Below are positions 7,698 through 16,660 of a stretch of DNA of 64,000 nucleotides, piece by piece (the first letter of the stretch is position 1; each line of letters begins with the position of its first letter). Source of the DNA: Yeosuana sp043876835. Its GTDB lineage: Bacteria > Bacteroidota > Bacteroidia > Flavobacteriales > Flavobacteriaceae. The notes below the pieces were generated by a model, which had not been told where the DNA came from, made no database searches, and saw only the letters and a program-made list of their open reading frames with translations. The translations under genes were made by a program, and so were the position numbers. Where the stretch lies: assembly GCF_043876835.1 (NCBI RefSeq), contig NZ_JBAWJZ010000004.1, forward strand, positions 62,001-126,000. The letters run 5' to 3'.

Positions 7698-7701
7698 CTA
7701 G

Positions 7702-7774
7702 TGGTGCCTCCAGGAATCGAACCAGGGACACAAGGATTTTCAGTCCTTTGCTCTACCAACTGAGCTAAGGCACC
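7702..7774 (-). tRNA. tRNA-Phe (GAA)
   Basis: The 73-base cloverleaf folds fully: acceptor GGTGCCT/AGGCACC, D-stem GCTC/GAGC, anticodon arm AAGGA-CTGAAAA-TCCTT with anticodon GAA, and T-loop TTCGATT. CCA is not encoded. The T-stem (CCTGG/CCTGG) carries a U-U opposition in its middle pair. The gene marks the right boundary of the accessory region at 5192-7701. Confidence 0.97.
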
Positions 7775-7874
7775 AGCTGCTTAAATGCGGTTGCAAATAT
7801 ATATTCATTTTTATTATCCGCCAAAAGAAAATTATAAAAAATGGTTTTGTAAATTTACACTTTTAAATAATAAT

Positions 7875-8606
7875 ATGAATTTAGTAATTGATGTAGGCAA
7901 TTCTTCGGTCAAACTAGCTGTTTTTGAGGAGACTAAAATTTTATTTAAAAAAACAATCAAGCTGGATTTTATTACAAAGCATTTAGATTTGTTGAGAAAA
8001 GAATATAAATCTATAAATAAAGCCATCATTTCTTCAGTTGGAAAATTAAAAAATACCGATATAGAATATATAAAAAAGCATTTTAATCTAATTCAGTTGG
8101 ATGCTTCTACTAAGGTTCCTTTTAAAAACTGTTACGAAACTCCAAAAACTTTGGGAATGGATAGAGTTGCTTTGGTAAGTGCTTCTGTTCAGCAATATCC
8201 AAATAGGAATGTTTTAATTATTGACGCAGGAACTTGTATTACGTATGATTTTATAACATCACAAAATGAATATTTAGGTGGTGCTATTTCGCCAGGAATA
8301 AGAATGAGGTATCAATCGTTAAATAATTTAACAGCTAAATTGCCATTATTAGAAACAGAAGAACCAAAAAACATCATTGGCAATTCTACAAATAATTCAA
8401 TTCATTCGGGTATAATATTTGGTGTTTTAAAGGAAATAGATGGAATAATTGAAGAGTATAAACTAAAATATAAAGATTTAACAGTTATTTTAACAGGTGG
8501 AGACGCTAATTTCTTGTCAAAACAATTAAAAAGTAGCATATTTGCCAACTCTTATTTTTTATTAGAGGGATTAAACTATATTTTGCAATTTAATTCAAAC
8601 GAATGA
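7875..8606 (+). CDS. coaX: Type III pantothenate kinase
   Basis: The enzyme phosphorylates pantothenate with ATP in the first step of coenzyme A synthesis, in the cytoplasm. From ATG 7875 the product has 243 residues, normal for CoaX. The ASKHA-type phosphate motif DVGNSSVK (residues 6-13) and the second motif DAGTCITYDF (about 116-125) are present, along with GGAISPGIRMR (about 137) that belongs to the pantothenate site. The frame is open upstream to 7785, but those residues do not resemble the family and include tRNA-proximal sequence, so the later ATG was chosen. The stop overlaps the next start (ATGA), indicating an operon with the outer-membrane and TPR genes. Confidence 0.93.
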   Translation: MNLVIDVGNSSVKLAVFEETKILFKKTIKLDFITKHLDLLRKEYKSINKAIISSVGKLKNTDIEYIKKHFNLIQLDASTKVPFKNCYETPKTLGMDRVALVSASVQQYPNRNVLIIDAGTCITYDFITSQNEYLGGAISPGIRMRYQSLNNLTAKLPLLETEEPKNIIGNSTNNSIHSGIIFGVLKEIDGIIEEYKLKYKDLTVILTGGDANFLSKQLKSSIFANSYFLLEGLNYILQFNSNE

Positions 8607-9916
8607 TTAAAAAACTTGTATTAGTTTTTGTAGCTTTTATCACGATTCAAAGTTATGCTCAACAAGGAACAGCTTCACCATATTCATTTTATGGTATTGG
8701 AAGCCTAAAATTTAAAGGAACTGTTGAAAACAGAAGTATGGGAGGTTTGAGTATCTATATGGATAGTATTCATATGAACTTAAGAAATCCTGCTTCATAT
8801 GCCACTGAAAATTTAGCATCTATACCATTTAATGGAGAAAGTAGACCAATAAAATATACTGTAGGAGGAAGTCAAACTTCTTTAAACTTAAAAAGTGCTA
8901 CAACTAGTGATAAAGCATCTTCAACTACTTTTGATTATTTAGCCGTTTCAATTCCAATAGGTAAATTTGGTATGGGTTTTAGCTTAATGCCTCAAACATC
9001 TGTTGGTTATAAATTAGAGACAACCGATTCAAATGGTCATATAATCGATAGATTTAAAGGTGAAGGAGGTCTTAACAAAGTAAATTTAGGAATAGGATAT
9101 TTACTGGCTAAGGGACTAAGTATTGGTATTGATGCTAATTACAATTTTGGAAATATTCAAAATAGTGTTGTTGAATTCGCTTATGATTCGGATGGAATTA
9201 TTCTGCAAAACCAATCAAAAGAAAACAACAGATCAGATTTAAGTGGTTTAAGTTTTAATCTTGGGTTATCTTTCAAAAGAAAGGTAAATGATAAATACGA
9301 ATTTGTTTCAGGATTTACTTATACGCCTGAAAGTAATTTAACTTCAAATAATATTAGAACTATTTCAACAATAGTAATTAATTCAGCAACAGGAAGTGAA
9401 TATGTAAGTAATTCTTTTGAATCTGATTTAGAGTCAATGGGGCTAAAACAGACCGATCTTACAATGCCGTCTAAAATGTCTATTGGTGCAGGTTTTGGAA
9501 AACCAAGGGCTTGGTTTGTTGGTGCAGAGTATAGTACGCAAAAGACCAGTAAATTTTTCAATCCTTTGTATAGCAGCATAACTACAAAATATGAAGATGC
9601 ATCAAATATTTCATTTGGAGGGTTTTTTATACCACAGTACAATTCTTTTTCTGGGTACTTTAAACGCGTAGTTTATAGAGCAGGTTTGCATTATGAAAAA
9701 ACAGGATTAAATATAAATAACGAATCTATAAATGAGTTTGGCATATCTTTTGGTTTAGGGTTACCAGTAGGGGACTTTTTCTCTAACGCTAACATAGGAA
9801 TTGAAATTGGAAAACGTGGAACAACTAACAATAATTTAATACAAGAGAATTTTGTTAATTTTCAATTAAGCTTATCTTTGAACGATAGATGGTTCCAAAA
9901 AAGGAAATATGATTAA
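8603..9916 (+). CDS. Outer-membrane beta-barrel protein (unknown substrate)
   Basis: The 437-residue protein has a signal peptide (residues 1-19, ending SYA-QQ) and then glycine- and aromatic-rich alternating strands typical of an outer-membrane barrel: FGMGFSLMPQTSVGYKLE, LSIGIDANYNFGNI and a C-terminal strand NFQLSLSLNDRWF. It resembles flavobacterial proteins placed after coaX and annotated as membrane or FadL-like proteins. I cannot assign a transport substrate. It overlaps coaX by 4 bp and is followed after 18 bp by a TPR protein, so the three are likely cotranscribed. Confidence 0.75.
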   Translation: MIKKLVLVFVAFITIQSYAQQGTASPYSFYGIGSLKFKGTVENRSMGGLSIYMDSIHMNLRNPASYATENLASIPFNGESRPIKYTVGGSQTSLNLKSATTSDKASSTTFDYLAVSIPIGKFGMGFSLMPQTSVGYKLETTDSNGHIIDRFKGEGGLNKVNLGIGYLLAKGLSIGIDANYNFGNIQNSVVEFAYDSDGIILQNQSKENNRSDLSGLSFNLGLSFKRKVNDKYEFVSGFTYTPESNLTSNNIRTISTIVINSATGSEYVSNSFESDLESMGLKQTDLTMPSKMSIGAGFGKPRAWFVGAEYSTQKTSKFFNPLYSSITTKYEDASNISFGGFFIPQYNSFSGYFKRVVYRAGLHYEKTGLNINNESINEFGISFGLGLPVGDFFSNANIGIEIGKRGTTNNNLIQENFVNFQLSLSLNDRWFQKRKYD

Positions 9917-9934
9917 CAACATAAATTTATTATC

Positions 9935-11317
9935 ATGAAAACGAGAATTACTTTATTACTAACAGTGTTATTTTTTGTGAGTAATATAAGCTTTGCTCAA
10001 CAGGACGAGGAGTGTATGACTAAGCTTTCAATATTTCACGAATATGTAAAAGCTAAAAATTTTGAAGCAGCTTACCAACCGTGGATGGATGTAAGGAATA
10101 AGTGTCCGAAATTTAATAACGCTATTTATATTGATGGCGAGAAAATTTTAAATTATAAAATTGAGCAATCAACAGGTACTGAAAAAGTAGCATTTCTTAA
10201 TGACCTAATAAAACTTTGGGAAGAACGTGCTGCTAATTTTCCAAGCAAAACACCTAAAGGTGAATATGCTGCTAATGCTTGTCAATTAATGTATGATAAT
10301 AAAGACTTGCTAAAAAAGACAGATTTAGAATTATATGAGTGTTTTGATGCAGCTTATCAATCAGATAAAGCAACATTTACAAATCCTAAAAGTTTATATA
10401 CTTATTTTTCTTTAATGGTTGATTTGTATGATGCCGGTAAAAAACCAGCAGCAGATTTATTCAACAAATACGATGATGTTGTAGAAAAAGTAGAAGAAGA
10501 GGTTAAAAATTATTCAGAGAACTTAAATGCACTCGTAGAAAAAGAAGATGCGGGTACAGCCTTAACTAGCAAAGAAGAAAAGTTAAAAAGATATTATGAA
10601 AGTTATTTAAATGCATATGATCAAATTTCTGGAAGTATTGATCAGAAGCTAGGTGATAGAGCAAATTGCGAAAACTTAATTCCATTGTATCAAAAAGACT
10701 TTGAAGAAAACAAAACGAACTCAGTTTGGTTACAAAGAGCTGCTGGTAAAATGTCTGAAAAAGATTGTACAGATGATCCATTATTCTTTAAATTGGTAAA
10801 TGCATATCATGCTTTAAGCCCATCAGCTAACTCTGCTTATTACTTAGGTATATTAAAAGATAAAGAAGGAAAACCTAATGAAGCCATCTCTTTTTACGAA
10901 GAAGCTATTAAGTTAGAAACTGATAACTTTAAAAAAGCCAATCTTAATAACAAAATTGGATTAAAGTTAAAAGCTAAAGGTAACTATGGAAGAGCAAGAG
11001 GTTATTTTAGAGAAGCACTTAGGTTAAATCCTTCAAATGGTCATCCTTATTTATCAATTGCAGGTATGTATGCGTCAAGTGCAAATGATTGTGGAGATGA
11101 TAATTTTAATAAAAGAGCGGTGTTTTGGTTAGCTGCTGAAGAGGCTAGAAAGGCAGGAAGAGTAGACCCTACTTTAAAAGGAGCCTCTGCCCAAACAGCT
11201 GAAAACTACATGGCTAAAGCCCCAACCAAAGCAGAGATTTTTAGTAAAGGTAATTCTGGACAAACAATAAATATTGGTTGTTGGATTGGTGCATCTGTTG
11301 TGGTGCCAAAAATTTAA
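9935..11317 (+). CDS. Secreted tetratricopeptide repeat protein
   Basis: This 460-residue protein has a clear signal peptide (residues 1-22, ending SFA-QQ), so it is periplasmic or at the outer membrane. Tetratricopeptide repeats are visible near residues 300-375: one unit contains YYLGILKDKEGKPNEAISFY and another GRARGYFREALRLNPSN. The N-terminal 270 residues are helical and may hold weaker repeats. Such proteins act as scaffolds; the partner is not shown. The stop codon directly abuts the ATG of lptC, and the preceding gene is an outer-membrane barrel, which suggests an envelope assembly role by context only. Confidence 0.8.
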   Translation: MKTRITLLLTVLFFVSNISFAQQDEECMTKLSIFHEYVKAKNFEAAYQPWMDVRNKCPKFNNAIYIDGEKILNYKIEQSTGTEKVAFLNDLIKLWEERAANFPSKTPKGEYAANACQLMYDNKDLLKKTDLELYECFDAAYQSDKATFTNPKSLYTYFSLMVDLYDAGKKPAADLFNKYDDVVEKVEEEVKNYSENLNALVEKEDAGTALTSKEEKLKRYYESYLNAYDQISGSIDQKLGDRANCENLIPLYQKDFEENKTNSVWLQRAAGKMSEKDCTDDPLFFKLVNAYHALSPSANSAYYLGILKDKEGKPNEAISFYEEAIKLETDNFKKANLNNKIGLKLKAKGNYGRARGYFREALRLNPSNGHPYLSIAGMYASSANDCGDDNFNKRAVFWLAAEEARKAGRVDPTLKGASAQTAENYMAKAPTKAEIFSKGNSGQTINIGCWIGASVVVPKI

Positions 11318-11872
11318 ATGAAAAGCTTAAAAAAAAATATCATATTATCTATGGTCACCGTGTTTGCGGTGACCATGTTTTTTTCATGTAAAAACAATCT
11401 AAAAGAAGTTCAAAAAATTGGTATTTCAGAAGATGAACCTATTGGTGTTGCAGAAGATATTAATTTAAAATATACCGATTCGGGTAAAATAAAAGCTATT
11501 TTAATAAGTCCTAAAATGTTAGATTATTCAAATAGGGATTTTTCATTCAATGAATTTACCGAAGGTATTAACCTTACTTTGTACGATGATAAAAACCAAA
11601 AAAGTACAGTTACTGCAGATTATGCAATAATTTATAATGATACAGATTTAATGGATTTGCAAGGGCATGTTGTTTTAGCAACACACACTAAGGATACTTT
11701 GTTTGCTGAACAACTTTTTTATGACCAAAAGAAAGAATGGCTATTTACTAATAAACCAGTAACTTTTAGAACGGGTTTGGATTTAATTAACGGCAATGGT
11801 TTCGACTCTAATTCAGAGTTTACAAATGCTGAAGTTCTTGAAATTAATGGAATTATTACTGTTGACGAATAA
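11318..11872 (+). CDS. lptC: LPS export ABC transporter periplasmic protein LptC (lipoprotein form)
   Basis: LptC bridges the inner-membrane LptBFG transporter and periplasmic LptA in lipopolysaccharide export. The 184-residue product has an N-terminal hydrophobic segment ending FFSC (Cys24), which fits a lipoprotein as in other Bacteroidota LptC. The body shows the OstA-like beta-jellyroll pattern, for example VTADYAIIYNDTDLMDLQGH, then VVLAT and TDTLFAEQLFYD-like strands. It starts on the base after the TPR stop. An unusual feature is a perfect 10-bp inverted repeat followed by a T-run inside codons 12-24. A second in-frame ATG (11351) begins inside that hairpin. Confidence 0.85.
   Translation: MKSLKKNIILSMVTVFAVTMFFSCKNNLKEVQKIGISEDEPIGVAEDINLKYTDSGKIKAILISPKMLDYSNRDFSFNEFTEGINLTLYDDKNQKSTVTADYAIIYNDTDLMDLQGHVVLATHTKDTLFAEQLFYDQKKEWLFTNKPVTFRTGLDLINGNGFDSNSEFTNAEVLEINGIITVDE
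11351..11384 (+). terminator. Terminator-shaped hairpin inside the lptC signal-peptide region
   Basis: ATGGTCACCG (11351-11360) pairs perfectly with CGGTGACCAT (11367-11376) across a 6-base loop, and is followed by GTTTTTTTC. This is the form of an intrinsic terminator or attenuator, placed 33 bases into the lptC coding sequence. It is GC-rich against an AT-rich background. It may terminate part of the coaX-OMP-TPR transcript or limit lptC translation. Confidence 0.55.
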
Positions 11873-11909
11873 TTCAAAATATTAGATTTACCTCACAATT
11901 TTTTTTAAG

Positions 11910-11917
11910 TATCTTTG
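11910..11917 (+). promoter_or_regulatory. Predicted flavobacterial promoter, -7 box TATCTTTG
   Basis: An exact TAnnTTTG match lies 25 bp before the ATG of the small membrane protein. A weak TTA at the -33 position is about 19-20 bp upstream. It would give the CNNM gene a transcript independent of lptC. Confidence 0.55.
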
Positions 11918-11941
11918 TCTTTAATATAATTATTATATGTT

Positions 11942-12136
11942 ATGATGCTTGCTAAGTTTTTTCAATATGCTTATTTAATTTTTGCAGTATTATTTTTATA
12001 CGATGCTATCAATAAATATATAAACCAAGGTGATATTGCCTATACCTCATTATTATTGGCCGCACTTGCTATTTTTATGTATTTTTTTAGACAAAAATTC
12101 AGAAAAAAATATGAAAATAAAGACAAGTCAAAATAA
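11942..12136 (+). CDS. Small two-helix membrane protein
   Basis: This 64-residue protein has two hydrophobic helices (about residues 9-21 and 34-47) and a strongly basic C-terminus (RQKFRKKYENKDKSK). No family function is known to me. It has a predicted promoter just upstream and its stop directly abuts the ATG of the CNNM/CorC gene, so the two are almost surely translated from one message. It may be an accessory subunit of that transporter, which is inference. A second ATG at 11945 is equally possible as start. Confidence 0.7.
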   Translation: MMLAKFFQYAYLIFAVLFLYDAINKYINQGDIAYTSLLLAALAIFMYFFRQKFRKKYENKDKSK

Positions 12137-13426
12137 ATGAGTCTTTATGTAATTATTATAATCGCATCTTTAATTCTTTCGGCCTTTTTTTCGGGTATGG
12201 AGATTGCTTACGTGTCTTCAAACAAAATTCATATTGAAATTGAAAAAAAACAAGAAGGTTTTTTAGCTGTTGTTTTAACGAAGCTTACTGCTAAACCTTC
12301 AAAATATATTGCCACAATGTTAATTGGGAACAACATAGCATTGGTGATCTATGGGTTTTTTATGGGTGATTTATTGGTGCAGTGGTTTCAATCAATGTTG
12401 CCATTTTCATTTGGTTTTTTAAATTACCTTCTAACGGATTTAAGCTTATTAAGCCAAACGGTGATATCAACATTGTTAATATTAATTACTGCTGAGTTTT
12501 TACCAAAAGTCTTTTTCCAAATTTATGCTAATACCTTAATTAAGGTTTTAGCAGTTCCTGCTTACATGTTTTATTTGTTGTTCTCATATATTTCAGATTT
12601 TGTTATCTGGATTTCAGATATGTTGCTAAGGCAATTTTTTAAAACAGAAGGAGACCAAATACAATTAGCTTTTACTAAAGTTGAGTTGGGTAATTATATA
12701 AGCGAACAAATGGAATCTGTTGAAGAACACGATGAAGTTGATACCGAAATACAAATCTTCCAAAATGCTTTAGAATTTTCAGAAGTTAAGGCTCGAGAAG
12801 TCATGGTGCCCAGAACAGAAATTATCGCTGTTGAATTAAACAGTTCAATAAAGACACTTAATGCCTTGTTTACAGAATCTGGGTGCACTAAAATTTTGGT
12901 TTATAACGAAACCATCGATGATATTTTAGGGTATGTACATTCCTTTGAATTGTTCAAAAAGCCTAAAACTATAAAGTCAATTGTTCTTCCTGTAGAATTT
13001 GTGCCAGAAACAGTACTTATAAAAGATGTGCTTAACGTGCTTATAAAAAAACGAAAAAGTATCGCCGTAGTTTTAGATGAATACGGAGGAACATCGGGCA
13101 TTATGACCGTTGAAGATATTGTTGAAGAATTATTTGGGGAAATTGAAGATGAACACGATACAGACGATTTAACAGAAGAAATTATTGATGGTGAAACATT
13201 CAAGTTTTCAGCACGTTTAGATGTTGATTATATTAATGAAACCTTTAAAATAAATCTTCCAGAAAGTGAAAACTATGAAACACTTGGTGGTTTAATAGTG
13301 AATCATACAGAAGAGATTCCAGAGCAGAACGAAGTTGTAATAATTGACACATTTCAATTCACTATTTTAGAAGTATCTAACACTAAAATTGATATGGTTG
13401 AACTTAAACTTTTAAAAGAAGATTAA
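12137..13426 (+). CDS. CNNM/CorC (hemolysin C) family membrane protein with CBS pair
   Basis: This 429-residue protein has the order DUF21 membrane domain (residues 1-190, starting with a segment that contains SAFFSGMEIAYVSSNK), paired CBS domains (about 205-330, including MVPRTEIIAVE and VVLDEYGGTSGIMTVEDIVEELFGEI in two parts), and a C-terminal CorC_HlyC domain (about 345-429). Members are linked to divalent cation efflux or resistance. The flavobacterial gliding gene gldE belongs to the same superfamily, but the neighbours here are not those of gldE. It follows the small membrane protein without a gap. Confidence 0.85.
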   Translation: MSLYVIIIIASLILSAFFSGMEIAYVSSNKIHIEIEKKQEGFLAVVLTKLTAKPSKYIATMLIGNNIALVIYGFFMGDLLVQWFQSMLPFSFGFLNYLLTDLSLLSQTVISTLLILITAEFLPKVFFQIYANTLIKVLAVPAYMFYLLFSYISDFVIWISDMLLRQFFKTEGDQIQLAFTKVELGNYISEQMESVEEHDEVDTEIQIFQNALEFSEVKAREVMVPRTEIIAVELNSSIKTLNALFTESGCTKILVYNETIDDILGYVHSFELFKKPKTIKSIVLPVEFVPETVLIKDVLNVLIKKRKSIAVVLDEYGGTSGIMTVEDIVEELFGEIEDEHDTDDLTEEIIDGETFKFSARLDVDYINETFKINLPESENYETLGGLIVNHTEEIPEQNEVVIIDTFQFTILEVSNTKIDMVELKLLKED

Positions 13427-13565
13427 ATTCTTAAAGTTTAAGTTAATAAAAGCTTCTTTCTGTTTTATTATTAAATAGAAAATGGTATTTTCGCGCACAA
13501 TATTTTTTCAACAAACTAAACAAGCAAATAACCTAAAAAGGTTTTTAAAAATAATTTAATTTACA

Positions 13566-15689
13566 ATGGCAGTTTTAAATAAAATCAGACAACGTTCACT
13601 TTTTTTAATAATCATTATTGCGCTAGCACTTTTTTCTTTCGTGTTAGCAGATTTATTTAAAAATAACAATGCTTTTTCTTCAAAATCTCAAAATACTGTT
13701 GGAACTATAAACGGTAAAGACATCACTCGTGAAGATTTCATGCAAAAAGTTGAAATAGCTCAAAAACAAGCTGGACCTAGTGCAACAAACACACAGGTTA
13801 TGAATAGAGTTTGGGAGCAAGAAGTGAGACAAGCTATTATGGAAACTCAATTTAAAGAGTTAAATATTTCTGTTGAAAAAGACCAAATGAGAGACTTGTT
13901 AAAAAATACTTTGGCAACTAGTCCTGAGTTTTTAAATGAAGCTGGGGTATTTGATGAAAATAAGTTGAATGAATATATCATTAACTTAAAAGAAACTTCT
14001 GCGGCAACATATCAAGAATGGGTTAATTACGAAAAATCATTGTCGTCTAACGCATTACAGCAAAATTATTTTAATCTTGTTAAAGCAGGATTAACCGGTA
14101 CGCTTGAAGAAGGAAAGTTTGAGCATAAATTAGAAGGAAACAAAGTTGATATTAAATTTGTTCAAATACCATTTTCTTCAATAGCAGATAGTACAGTTAC
14201 AGTTTCAAAATCTGAGATTTCAAGCTATATTGAAAAACATAAAGATTTGTATCAAGCTGATGCATCAAGAGATATTCAATATGTAGAATTTAAAGAAGCT
14301 CCTACTGTTGAAGATGAAAATGATATTAAAGCTGGTATTGTTGCTTTGTTAAATGATTATGAAGTTTACAACGAAGCGACCAAAGCAAATGATGTTGTTA
14401 CTGGTTTTTCAAAAACACTAAACAATGAGGATTTCGTTAATTCAAATTCTGATATAAAATTTGACAATCGTTTTCTATTTAAATCTTCTTTGCCAACTGC
14501 AGTTGCAGATAGTATTTTTAAACTTAATGAAGGCGAAATTTATGGGCCTTACAAAGACAACGGATACTTTAAGGTTTCAAAAGTTGTAGCCCTAAAACAA
14601 ATACCTGATTCTGCAAAAGTAAGACACATTTTGATTCCTTTTGTTGGAGCAACAAGAGTAGGGCCTGATGTAACTAAAACGGAAGAGCAAGCAAAACAAA
14701 CTGCCGACAGTATCCTGAGCATTGTAAAATCAGACCGTTCAAAATTTGTTTCTTTATTAGATTTATCATCTGATAAAGTTAGTAATGAAAAAGAAGGTGT
14801 TATAGAATTTGCTTATACTGATTCTTTTGCTCCAGAGTTTAAAGATTTTTCATTTGAAAATCAAAAGGGTGATTTAGATGTCGTTAAAACGTCTTTTGGA
14901 TATCATATCATTGAAATTTTAAGTCAGACAGAAAAGGAAAAAGCAGTTCAAATTGCTACAATTGCAAGAAAAATTGAACCTTCTCAAGCAACTATTGATA
15001 AAGTTTTTAGAGATGCGTCTAACTTTGAAATTTCTGCTGAAAACAAAGATTTTGCAGAATTGGCAACCGAAAGTAAATATGTGGCTCGTCCGGTAAACAG
15101 TATAAAGGTATTAGATGAAAATATACCTGGAATTGGAAACCAAAGACAAATTGTAAGATGGGCTTTTAATGATGAAACTGAAATTGGAAAAATTAAACGT
15201 TTCAATATTCCTTCAGGATATGCTATTGTTCAATTAGTAGCAAAACATAAAGAAGGTTTAATGAGTGTTGAAGAAGCAACTGTTACTGCAGTGCCAGCTA
15301 TTAGAAAAGAGAAAAAAGCTACCATTATTAGAAATAGAATTAAAGTTGCTAATCTTGACGATTTAGCTGCTGCTGAAAATACAACTGTAAAAACTGCTTC
15401 TGCAATTAATATGAAAAACCCAACGATTTCTGGAGCAGGAAGAGAACCATTTGTTGTTGGTGCTGCTTTTGGATTGAAAGAAGGGCAAACGTCGAAATTA
15501 ATTGATGGTAACAATGGTGTTTACATGATTCAAGTAACTAAAATTACTCCAGCTGTTGAATTAGATAACTATCAAGCTGCTGCTAATCAAGTTGAAAAGC
15601 AAAAATTGAATGTTGTGAACACAAATCTTTATAATGCACTTAAAGAAGCTGCAGACATTGAAGATAACAGAGCAAAAACTGTAGAATAA
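13566..15689 (+). CDS. PpiD/SurA-like peptidyl-prolyl isomerase, membrane-anchored
   Basis: The 707-residue protein starts with a cytoplasmic stub and one membrane helix (residues 12-29), then a SurA_N-like chaperone region (about 40-200, with VGTINGKDITREDFM). A parvulin rotamase domain begins at SAKVRHILIPF (about residue 352) and ends with SFGYHIIEIL (about 460); a second, weaker parvulin-like part follows. This is the layout of E. coli PpiD, which helps proteins leave the Sec translocon and fold in the periplasm. A TATTTTCG box (near 13487) could be its promoter. It ends at a strong terminator shared with the convergent gene. Confidence 0.88.
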   Translation: MAVLNKIRQRSLFLIIIIALALFSFVLADLFKNNNAFSSKSQNTVGTINGKDITREDFMQKVEIAQKQAGPSATNTQVMNRVWEQEVRQAIMETQFKELNISVEKDQMRDLLKNTLATSPEFLNEAGVFDENKLNEYIINLKETSAATYQEWVNYEKSLSSNALQQNYFNLVKAGLTGTLEEGKFEHKLEGNKVDIKFVQIPFSSIADSTVTVSKSEISSYIEKHKDLYQADASRDIQYVEFKEAPTVEDENDIKAGIVALLNDYEVYNEATKANDVVTGFSKTLNNEDFVNSNSDIKFDNRFLFKSSLPTAVADSIFKLNEGEIYGPYKDNGYFKVSKVVALKQIPDSAKVRHILIPFVGATRVGPDVTKTEEQAKQTADSILSIVKSDRSKFVSLLDLSSDKVSNEKEGVIEFAYTDSFAPEFKDFSFENQKGDLDVVKTSFGYHIIEILSQTEKEKAVQIATIARKIEPSQATIDKVFRDASNFEISAENKDFAELATESKYVARPVNSIKVLDENIPGIGNQRQIVRWAFNDETEIGKIKRFNIPSGYAIVQLVAKHKEGLMSVEEATVTAVPAIRKEKKATIIRNRIKVANLDDLAAAENTTVKTASAINMKNPTISGAGREPFVVGAAFGLKEGQTSKLIDGNNGVYMIQVTKITPAVELDNYQAAANQVEKQKLNVVNTNLYNALKEAADIEDNRAKTVE

Positions 15690-15706
15690 TAAGACTTATA
15701 TTAAAT

Positions 15707-15735
15707 AAAAAAGCCTCGATTATCGAGGCTTTTTT
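15707..15735. terminator. Bidirectional terminator between ppiD-like gene and GHMP kinase
   Basis: AAAAAAGCCTCGA and its complement form a perfect stem with loop TTA, giving A/T runs on both sides. It serves the plus-strand gene ending at 15689 and the minus-strand gene ending at 15743. Confidence 0.9.
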
Positions 15736-15742
15736 ATTTGTG

Positions 15743-16660
15743 TTAATTTATTAAAACCATCTTTTCATAGGGAATAATGGTTTCGAAACCTTTATTCTTA
15801 AAATAAGTTTCAGGATTTTCTTGGGATGTAACAAGTATAAAATCTCCTCCCCAAGCACCTAAACTTTTTATGCTTCCATTAAAATCATTAAACAGTACTT
15901 TTTTAATAGGTTGTTGTTTAATAATTTGTGAAATAAACTCTTCATGTAAGGTTATTAAGGTTTCAAATTCAGATAAAGTTTTACAACTCATTAATTTATG
16001 AGAAATTTTGCTTATATCATTAAGCACTAATTCATGAGGTTTGTTTAGTTTATATTGCTTAATGCCTTCTCTGCTGTTTTGTTTTTTGTTTAAATAAACA
16101 AAATACAGATGCTCTTTAAATGAGGGATTAAAATTAACTTCACTAACATATGGTTTGCCATCATGTAATTGATAACTTATAGGGTTGTTATGTTGTGCGC
16201 AAGCAATATCATAACCACTGCCTCCAAAAGTTGTTTCTAAGAGCTTAAATGGATTAATTTGTGCCCATTGAGCTATGTTGTTAATAAGGGTTGAAGAAGT
16301 GCCTAAACCCCAGTTTTTTTTGAAATCTAAATGTGTGGTTATTTTATAACCAGAATTTGAATTTAGAAATGAAGGATTAAGTTGTTGGGCCGATTTTAAG
16401 ATTTGGATTAATCTTAGGGTTATGTCATTTGCTTCTTTTGAAAATTCAGAATGAAATTCATCAATTGAAAATTCATTCTCAAACCAAACATGACCTTGTT
16501 CATCAAAACTTTTCCAAATTAATTTGGGATATTCAATCGATTCAACAATTAATGATTGTCCAAAACGAGTAGGAACGGCAAGAGCTGTTGCGCCATCAAG
16601 AACCACATATTCTCCTGAAATTAATAACTTTCCGTTGCTATAGAATGCTTTTGTGTTCAA
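15743..16660 (-). CDS. GYDIA-family GHMP kinase
   Basis: This 305-residue protein has the GHMP kinase fold: SGEYVVLDGATALAVP near the N-terminus as in mevalonate kinases, the ATP loop WGLGTSSTLI (about residues 115-124), and the family-naming GGSGYDIACAQ (about 145-155). The C-terminal GAWGGDFILVTS corresponds to GHMP motif 3. Its start overlaps the stop of HMG-CoA reductase by 4 bp, so the two are cotranslated. That makes a phosphorylation step of the mevalonate route the best guess (mevalonate or phosphomevalonate kinase). The exact substrate is not established by sequence. Confidence 0.85.
   Translation of the reverse strand: MNTKAFYSNGKLLISGEYVVLDGATALAVPTRFGQSLIVESIEYPKLIWKSFDEQGHVWFENEFSIDEFHSEFSKEANDITLRLIQILKSAQQLNPSFLNSNSGYKITTHLDFKKNWGLGTSSTLINNIAQWAQINPFKLLETTFGGSGYDIACAQHNNPISYQLHDGKPYVSEVNFNPSFKEHLYFVYLNKKQNSREGIKQYKLNKPHELVLNDISKISHKLMSCKTLSEFETLITLHEEFISQIIKQQPIKKVLFNDFNGSIKSLGAWGGDFILVTSQENPETYFKNKGFETIIPYEKMVLIN

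Noticed and set aside
7412..7759. Leftward 115-residue frame across tRNA-Phe
   Set aside because: It reads through the tRNA gene and its terminator and is antisense to the SRPBCC remnant; not a gene.
7785..7874. Longer N-terminus for CoaX
   Set aside because: The extra 30 residues do not resemble the family, which starts at the DVGNSS strand.
12137..13426. Gliding protein GldE
   Set aside because: Same superfamily (CNNM/CorC), but the neighbours lptC and ppiD-like gene are not those of gldE; left without a symbol.
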